Assembly (NCBI RefSeq): GCF_000744185.1
Contig: NZ_JQLL01000001.1
Span: 1,765,001 to 1,829,000 of the forward strand
DNA from: Carnobacterium funditum DSM 5970
GTDB lineage: Bacteria > Bacillota > Bacilli > Lactobacillales > Carnobacteriaceae
Length of the DNA: 64,000 bases
Direction of reading: 5' to 3'
In this document: piece by piece, positions 58,634 to 64,000 of the stretch
Layout: every line of letters begins with the position of its first letter
Position numbering within the stretch: position 1 is the first letter of the stretch
Position numbers and translations under genes: made by a program
The notes under the pieces: generated by a model
The model's database searches: none
What the model was told of the DNA's origin: nothing
What the model saw: the letters and a program-made list of their open reading frames with translations, nothing else

Positions 58634-61600
58634 ATGGATAAAACAAGTTTGAAGATATTTGTATTGAATGCAAGACGAGAATTAACTAATTTAGTGATTG
58701 CACAAGCAGCAAGCTGGGGAATTACTTCTGGAAGAATGGCAGAGAAAACGTATTTAGAAGATGGCATGATTATCAATGGTCAAGTCGTCGATGCTGATAC
58801 AGCAAATAATTATGACCATTTAGTCAAACGAATTGAATTGAATGGTTACGAAGAAGTTATAAAAGAAGCGACATATACTTGGTTCAATCGCTTTGTAGCT
58901 TTAAGGTACATGGAAATTCATGATTATTTACCTATTCGAACTCGAATTTTATCATCAACAAAAAAAGGGAAAAATGAGCCAGATGCTCTTACGGAAATAA
59001 ACTATCTTATTGAAGAGCTTAAAATGGACAAGGAGGTCGTCTATAAATTACAAGATGAGCATAGAGTAGATGACTTATTTAACTATCTTATTGAAAAGCA
59101 GAGCAAACAATTAGAAACAATGATTCCAAATGTTTTTGATAAAATAGAACGCGATTTATTTCTATTGTTGCCAAATGGTCTGCTGAAAGAAAATGGTTTC
59201 ATAGAACATCTTATAGAGGATATACCTGAAGAAGATTGGTCAGAAATAGAAATTATTGGATGGTTGTATCAATACTATATTTCTGAAGAAAAAAATACTA
59301 TTTTCGCAAATATCCGTAAAAAAAAAATTGGGAAAAATGAAATCGGTCCAGCAACTCAAATATTCACTCCTAAATGGATTGTACAGTATTTGGTAGACAA
59401 CTCATTAGGAAGGCTATGGATAGAGAACAATCCAAGTACTCAATTGCGTGATTTCTTACCCTATTATATTGAAGATGCAAAACAGTCAGAAAGTGTGATG
59501 CAACAATTAGAAAGGGTAAAGGGTAAGACTATTAAGCCTGAAGAAATAAGAGTAATGGATCCAAGTATGGGTTCAGGACATATGTTATTGGAAGCATTTG
59601 AAGTCTTAAAAGAAATATATTTAGAACAAGGGTATCGTATTCGTGAAATCCCAACATTGATATTAGAAAATAACTTATACGGATTAGATATTGATAAAAG
59701 GGCTTCTCAATTGGCAAGTTTTGTTCTGGTTATGAAAGCACGTTCGTACGATCGTAGCTTTTTCGAACGAGATAGTACATTACATTTATTGGGTTTTGAA
59801 GAAAGTAATGATCTTTCTTTAATCGAAAATATAGTGATTGGAAATTTAGACGAAGCGAATAAAGAGCTTGGAAAACTGTACGAAAACTTTGAAGATGCAA
59901 AATTATATGGCTCAATCATTAAACTCTCGCCAGTAAATATTGAAGCAATTGAACAAGCACTTAACGATATTAAGGACTTATCCAATAACGACATTTTTGC
60001 ACAAGAATTTTTAGAATATATTAGCCCTCACATTGAACAACTTATTCATCAATATCAACTCTTGTCGCGTACATACCACGTTACAGTTACAAATCCACCT
60101 TATATGGGAAGCAGTGGTATGAACGATTCATTAAAGAAGTATGTAAAGAAACATTATCCAGTAAGTAAATCGGATCTATTTGCAGTAATGATGGAAGTTG
60201 AATTTAATTTAACTAAAAATAATTATTATGTAGCTATGATTAATCAACATGCATGGATGTTCCTAAGTTCATATGAAAAGTTACGAAAATCGGTTATTAA
60301 AACTAAAACAATTAGTAGTATAGTTCATACCGGAACAAGAACATTTCCAGAAATAAATGGGGAAATAGTACAAAGTGTATCTTTTATCATTAAAAATCAA
60401 AAGACTAAAGATTTTATCGGTAATTACGTACGTTTAGTTGATTATACTAGTGAAGAAAAACAATATCAGATTTTAAACAAAAAAAATAATTATAATATCA
60501 CACAAAATAATTTTGAAAAGATACCAGGAAGTCCAGTAGCTTATTGGCTATCCGATGCTATAATCAATAAATTTTCTGAAAACCTATCTTTAAGCACATC
60601 TTCTGAGCCTAGACAAGGTCTAGCAACAGGTGAAAATGATAGGTTTCTACGTTATTGGTTCGAATTAATGACAACCGAGATTAATTTTAATGCTTCAAGT
60701 ATTCAAAATGCTTTAGAAAGCAGATATAAATGGTTTCCTACGTCAAAAGGCGGATCATTTAGGAAATGGTATGGTAATAATAATTACGTAGTTGAGTGGG
60801 AAAATGATGGACGTAATATGAAAAATTTTATTAATTCAGAAGGAAAACAACGTTCCGTTATTCGTAATCCATCTTATTATTTCAAAAAAGGAATAACATG
60901 GTCAACGATTAGCAGCTCATTACCGTCATTTAGATACCATGATAATGCGATTTTTGAAACTAAAGGCTCCGTTCTTTTTCCACTTAAAGATGAAGATTTT
61001 TATTATATTTTTGGGTATATGAATACTAAATTAGTTGTTTTATTTTTACAATGTCTATCTCCTACATTAGATTTTCATGAAGGTCCAATGGGTAAAATTC
61101 CTTTTATTAATGGACATAGCGAAAAGGTTAATGAAATAGTAAAGAGTAATATAAGAGTATCCAAGCAAGATTGGGATTCATTTGAAACGTCTTGGGACTT
61201 TGAAAAGCACCCCTTCATTACCTATCAAGAAAACTTTGGAACTATAGAAAATATATTTCAAAGGTGGTCTAATGTAGCTGAAAATAGATTTAATGAATTA
61301 AAAGAAAATGAAGAAGAATTAAACCGACTATTTATTGATATTTATGGTCTACAAGATGAACTAACTCCTGAAATAGAAGACGAAGACGTCACCATAAGAA
61401 AAGCAGATTTAAGTCGTGATGTTAAAAGCTTTTTATCTTATCTAGTAGGAGTCATTTTCGGTCGTTATTCCTTGGACAAGCCAGGCTTAATATATGCTGG
61501 TGGTGACTTTGAATTAGAGCAGTATCAGACATATAAACCAGATAAAGATAATGTTATTCCAATAACAGATGAACATTATTTCGAAGACGATATTGTGTCT

Positions 61601-62170
61601 CGGGTAATAGAATTAGTAAAGATTATTTTTGGAGAACAAACGGTTGAAGAAAATCTACAGTTTATCGCAGAAGCTCTAGGAATGAAAACGAATGAAAATT
61701 CAAGAGAGGCTCTTCGCCGGTATTTTATGAAAGATTTCTTTAAGGATCATAAAAAGATATATCAAAAAAGACCTATTTATTGGCAAATGACAAGTGGAAA
61801 AGAAGACGCATTTAAAGGGTTAATTTACTTGCATCGTTATGAAACAACTACTTTAGCTCGTGTTCGTACAGATTATGTATTGCCATTAACGAATACTATT
61901 TCTGAATTGATGCGCCAAGCACAGCTTGTTAGTGATGGCAGTGATTCTTCAAAAGAAGTTGCTAAAGCTCAAAAGACTAAAGAAAAATTTCAAAAGCAAT
62001 TACAAGAATTAAGGGATTATGACTTAATATTGAAGAATTTAGCGGATCAAGAAATTGAGTTAGATTTAGACGACGGTGTAAAAATTAATTACGAGAAGTT
62101 TCAAAATATCCCTGTAACAGGAACAGAGAATCATAGGGTGACTCAAATGAATTTGTTAGAAAAAATATAA
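58634..62170 (+). CDS. pglX: BREX adenine-specific DNA methyltransferase
   Basis: It is the N6-adenine methyltransferase that marks host DNA and is needed for BREX restriction. It has about 1178 residues. SAM motif I is MDPSMGSGHMLLEAF (D309 region) and the catalytic motif is VTNPPYMGSSGM (N487-P-P-Y490). The N-terminal region (LTNLVIAQAASWGITSGRMAE) and the long C-terminal target-recognition part match type-1 BREX PglX. I chose ATG 58634 seven bases after AAGAAG over GTG 58628. The gene is intact, with no phase-variable tract noticed. It is followed by mazE rather than directly by pglZ. Confidence 0.96.
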   Translation: MDKTSLKIFVLNARRELTNLVIAQAASWGITSGRMAEKTYLEDGMIINGQVVDADTANNYDHLVKRIELNGYEEVIKEATYTWFNRFVALRYMEIHDYLPIRTRILSSTKKGKNEPDALTEINYLIEELKMDKEVVYKLQDEHRVDDLFNYLIEKQSKQLETMIPNVFDKIERDLFLLLPNGLLKENGFIEHLIEDIPEEDWSEIEIIGWLYQYYISEEKNTIFANIRKKKIGKNEIGPATQIFTPKWIVQYLVDNSLGRLWIENNPSTQLRDFLPYYIEDAKQSESVMQQLERVKGKTIKPEEIRVMDPSMGSGHMLLEAFEVLKEIYLEQGYRIREIPTLILENNLYGLDIDKRASQLASFVLVMKARSYDRSFFERDSTLHLLGFEESNDLSLIENIVIGNLDEANKELGKLYENFEDAKLYGSIIKLSPVNIEAIEQALNDIKDLSNNDIFAQEFLEYISPHIEQLIHQYQLLSRTYHVTVTNPPYMGSSGMNDSLKKYVKKHYPVSKSDLFAVMMEVEFNLTKNNYYVAMINQHAWMFLSSYEKLRKSVIKTKTISSIVHTGTRTFPEINGEIVQSVSFIIKNQKTKDFIGNYVRLVDYTSEEKQYQILNKKNNYNITQNNFEKIPGSPVAYWLSDAIINKFSENLSLSTSSEPRQGLATGENDRFLRYWFELMTTEINFNASSIQNALESRYKWFPTSKGGSFRKWYGNNNYVVEWENDGRNMKNFINSEGKQRSVIRNPSYYFKKGITWSTISSSLPSFRYHDNAIFETKGSVLFPLKDEDFYYIFGYMNTKLVVLFLQCLSPTLDFHEGPMGKIPFINGHSEKVNEIVKSNIRVSKQDWDSFETSWDFEKHPFITYQENFGTIENIFQRWSNVAENRFNELKENEEELNRLFIDIYGLQDELTPEIEDEDVTIRKADLSRDVKSFLSYLVGVIFGRYSLDKPGLIYAGGDFELEQYQTYKPDKDNVIPITDEHYFEDDIVSRVIELVKIIFGEQTVEENLQFIAEALGMKTNENSREALRRYFMKDFFKDHKKIYQKRPIYWQMTSGKEDAFKGLIYLHRYETTTLARVRTDYVLPLTNTISELMRQAQLVSDGSDSSKEVAKAQKTKEKFQKQLQELRDYDLILKNLADQEIELDLDDGVKINYEKFQNIPVTGTENHRVTQMNLLEKI

Positions 62171-62298
62171 GGAAAGATCCTTCCTAGATAGTAAGTTTAT
62201 CTGGGAAGTTTTTTTATGGAAATTTAGAATAGAAAAAGCACTCTGTTTGTAAAGGGTTGTAATGACATGTTACAATAATAAGAAAAGGAGGAGTTTCT

Positions 62299-62529
62299 AT
62301 GAGTACAATTAAGGCTAGAAAACAAGGGAATTCGATTATGGTTACCATACCTAGTTCTTTTGGTGTTAAAGAAGGAGAAGAATTTTTTTTCATCAAAAAA
62401 GATAATGGAGCTATCGTAATGATTCCTAAAATTAACAATCCTTTTGAGATTGCTGAAGATGGCGAATTCTATACTCCAGATTTAAACGTCGGTTTTGTCC
62501 CTGTTAAAGGAGAATTAGATGAGCTATAA
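62299..62529 (+). CDS. mazE: MazE-like antitoxin (AbrB fold)
   Basis: This 76-residue antitoxin has a SpoVT/AbrB-type N-terminus (TIKARKQGNSIMVTIPSSFG) for DNA binding. The acidic C-terminal tail (YTPDLNVGFVPVKGELDEL) presumably wraps the toxin. It starts at ATG 62299 behind AAAGGAGGAG, a much stronger ribosome site than that of pglX. It overlaps mazF by 11 bp. It lies 128 bp after pglX, inside the BREX locus. Confidence 0.88.
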   Translation: MSTIKARKQGNSIMVTIPSSFGVKEGEEFFFIKKDNGAIVMIPKINNPFEIAEDGEFYTPDLNVGFVPVKGELDEL

Positions 62530-62884
62530 ACCTAAACAAAGAGATATAGTCATTATTGATTTTGCGCCGTCAAAAGGCTATGAAATCAATAAAAGACGTC
62601 CTGCATTAGTGGTAAGCAGTGATGATTATAACCGTGCAACGAATCTTGTGATTGTTTGTCCGATTACAACGACAGAAAAAGAAAAAGTCTTTCTTATTCC
62701 AATTGAATCAGACAAATTACGAGCTAACGGAATAGCTACCAGCAAGGTAAATACAAACCAAGTTTTTTCATTAGATTATACAGAAAAAGCTACTAGGAAT
62801 ATTCAATTTTTAGATAGAATAGAAGAAGAAACGTTTTACCAAATTGTTCAAATGTTTATGCATAATTTTTCGTTTAAAATTTAA
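62519..62884 (+). CDS. mazF: MazF-family toxin endoribonuclease
   Basis: This 121-residue PemK/MazF mRNA interferase reads KQRDIVIIDFAPSKGYEINK, RRPALVVSSDDYN (the usual GSEQxGxRPAVVIS region), LVIVCPITTTEK (catalytic Thr region) and NQVFSLDYTEKAT. The frame is intact and coupled to mazE. It would cut mRNA when the antitoxin is lost. It may guard or couple to the BREX genes. A terminator follows. Confidence 0.9.
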   Translation: MSYKPKQRDIVIIDFAPSKGYEINKRRPALVVSSDDYNRATNLVIVCPITTTEKEKVFLIPIESDKLRANGIATSKVNTNQVFSLDYTEKATRNIQFLDRIEEETFYQIVQMFMHNFSFKI

Positions 62885-62911
62885 AAGACTAAAGAGAGTT
62901 AATAAATAAAA

Positions 62912-62962
62912 AAAGAAGCACACTTCACTTTAATGTTATAAGTGGAATGTGCTTCTTTTAAA
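62912..62962 (+). terminator. Terminator after mazF, before pglZ
   Basis: AAAGAAGCACA pairs with TGTGCTTCTTT, with an inner TTCACTT/AAGTGGAA stem and T run after. It separates pglX-mazEF from pglZ. Confidence 0.85.
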
Positions 62963-63160
62963 TTAAAATGAATGCTAAACATAGTAGTAAATAGTGTATC
63001 TTCTTGTTAAAATAGGTATAGTTTACTTTGGATTATTTATTAAACGAGTAATAAAAAGAAATAGACTAGCTTATCTAATAGCCAATATGATTTTTAGCGA
63101 ACGAAAGTTATAAGATAGAATAATAATAAACAACTAGTGATAAGAAAGTATGGTGAAGTA
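62963..63160 (+). promoter_or_regulatory. Presumed promoter region of pglZ
   Basis: About 200 bp of AT-rich DNA lies between the mazF terminator and pglZ. With a terminator upstream, pglZ must be transcribed from here or by read-through. I cannot fix a single -35/-10 pair. Confidence 0.45.
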
Positions 63161-64000
63161 GTGTTTGAAGCTGAAGTAAAATTAAAAGAACGTTTTAAAC
63201 AACCCTTACGAGATGAGCAAATAAGAAGAATTATCTTTTGGTACGATGAAACGCAAAGTTATGTATCTGAAGTAGATGAGTACAAGTTAGAAGACGTTCA
63301 TACGATTAAAGTTAATGAGAATAACTTGATTTATACAAAGTACCTTATTGAAAAAGAATTTCCAAATGATTCTTTTTTATTGTATTTTGGGGAAGCAAAG
63401 CCCCTTGAAAAACAGAATAATCCCTTGTTAGATATTTATTTTTATTCAGAAGAATTTAAACTGGATGCGATGGCAGCAATCATGGACGAATTAGGACTAG
63501 ACGATAATGAAAGTGATTATTTCTTCCAGTCCCATGCAGCTTTTTTTCAAAATAAGAAACGGCAAAAAGAATTTCGCGATTTATTGATAGGAGATAGCGA
63601 CAAGTCTATCGAAAAATTAACGTTAGGAATTATGTGTGTATTGGTTAAAGCAAAAGAGTTCAGTTTTTCAGTTGTTTGTGAGAAATTATTTGCAGAATTA
63701 GCCCAAGATTCTAGCTTATCTTGGGAACAAATTGAGAAATTTGGTAAACCAAGTGAGTTTTGGGAATTTGCAGAGAACAAATTTTATTACCACAAAGAGA
63801 AGCCAAGTTTAAGAGATTTTCTTATCAGCATTTTTGTATCTAAGTTATCAATAGATTATAATGAAAAGATTCCTGCTAATTGGGACAATTATCTAATAAC
63901 ACCTGAAAATAACAGCGTTGTTTTTTTAAACCGTTGGATGAATCAAGTTAACGGGAAGATAGAATACAAGAAAGTAGCTATACTGGTTGCAAACGAATTA
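63161..64000 (+). CDS. pglZ: BREX alkaline-phosphatase-like protein PglZ (5' part)
   Basis: An open frame runs off the window. It reads FEAEVKLKERFKQPLRDEQI and RRIIFWYDETQSYVSEVDEY, the PglZ N-terminus (usual RxIVFWYDxxxEF). It continues with DIYFYSEEFKLDAMAAIMDE and SDYFFQSHAAFFQNKKRQKE to the end without a stop. The phosphatase-superfamily domain lies beyond the window. GTG 63161 is the likely start, GTG 63137 an option, both with weak ribosome sites. It completes the type-1 BREX set with brxL expected further right. Confidence 0.9.
   Translation, partial: MFEAEVKLKERFKQPLRDEQIRRIIFWYDETQSYVSEVDEYKLEDVHTIKVNENNLIYTKYLIEKEFPNDSFLLYFGEAKPLEKQNNPLLDIYFYSEEFKLDAMAAIMDELGLDDNESDYFFQSHAAFFQNKKRQKEFRDLLIGDSDKSIEKLTLGIMCVLVKAKEFSFSVVCEKLFAELAQDSSLSWEQIEKFGKPSEFWEFAENKFYYHKEKPSLRDFLISIFVSKLSIDYNEKIPANWDNYLITPENNSVVFLNRWMNQVNGKIEYKKVAILVANEL

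Overview
The window looks like a chromosomal stretch of a low-GC lactic acid bacterium of the Carnobacteriaceae type, most likely Carnobacterium. This is inferred from AT-rich DNA, strong AGGAGG ribosome sites, IS3- and IS30-type elements, and protein styles typical of Lactobacillales. No rRNA, tRNA or CRISPR array was seen. The window mixes intact operons with a large amount of gene debris.

Layout. 1-7844: a mannitol PTS operon (mtlA-mtlR-mtlF-mtlD, minus strand) and a decapitated nagB, lying between two near-identical, same-orientation IS30-type copies. 7829-13999: a small membrane protein cut by IS30, a complete IS150-like IS3 element sitting in the loop of a terminator, remnants of a CorC/HlyC protein and of a GH1 enzyme, then an intact GH1 6-phospho-beta-glucosidase and a lysophospholipase-like hydrolase. 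14000-25332: a DUF2207 membrane protein, pdxS-pdxT (vitamin B6), an AhpD-like protein, an ornithine-cyclodeaminase-family enzyme, and many broken genes (serine recombinase, two XRE regulator/membrane-protein modules, a dapA-like gene, a tyrosine integrase). 25361-32356: HAAS-type and DUF1003 membrane proteins, a dead Fic gene, a DAK-tail-like small protein, and a zinc-limitation cluster: a Zur-like box, zinc-free ribosomal protein S14, a dead CobW GTPase, a 40-residue basic protein and a His-rich ZnuA lipoprotein. 32490-41443: a stop-riddled coiled-coil gene, a YczE-type membrane protein, a G6PD-family enzyme with an altered active-site motif, an AEC transporter, an anchored hydrolase, an aldehyde dehydrogenase pseudogene and MsrA.

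41760-53016 is mostly intact: a YejK-family nucleoid protein, a CstR-type persulfide sensor beside a four-domain CoA-disulfide-reductase/rhodanese/TusA/DsrE protein with a perfect CstR-like operator, dapF-dapL (lysine and cell wall), an ElaA-type acetyltransferase, feoA-feoB (ferrous iron) and glycerate kinase.

53760-64000 holds a BREX phage-defence operon in type-1 order: brxA, brxB, brxC, pglX, then a mazE-mazF toxin-antitoxin pair, then pglZ, which runs off the window. Hairpins that look like terminators lie between brxC and pglX and between mazF and pglZ, dividing the locus into expression modules. This BREX-MazEF arrangement is the best candidate for an unusual system here. BREX and MazEF are each known; what may be new is their nesting and the internal hairpins.
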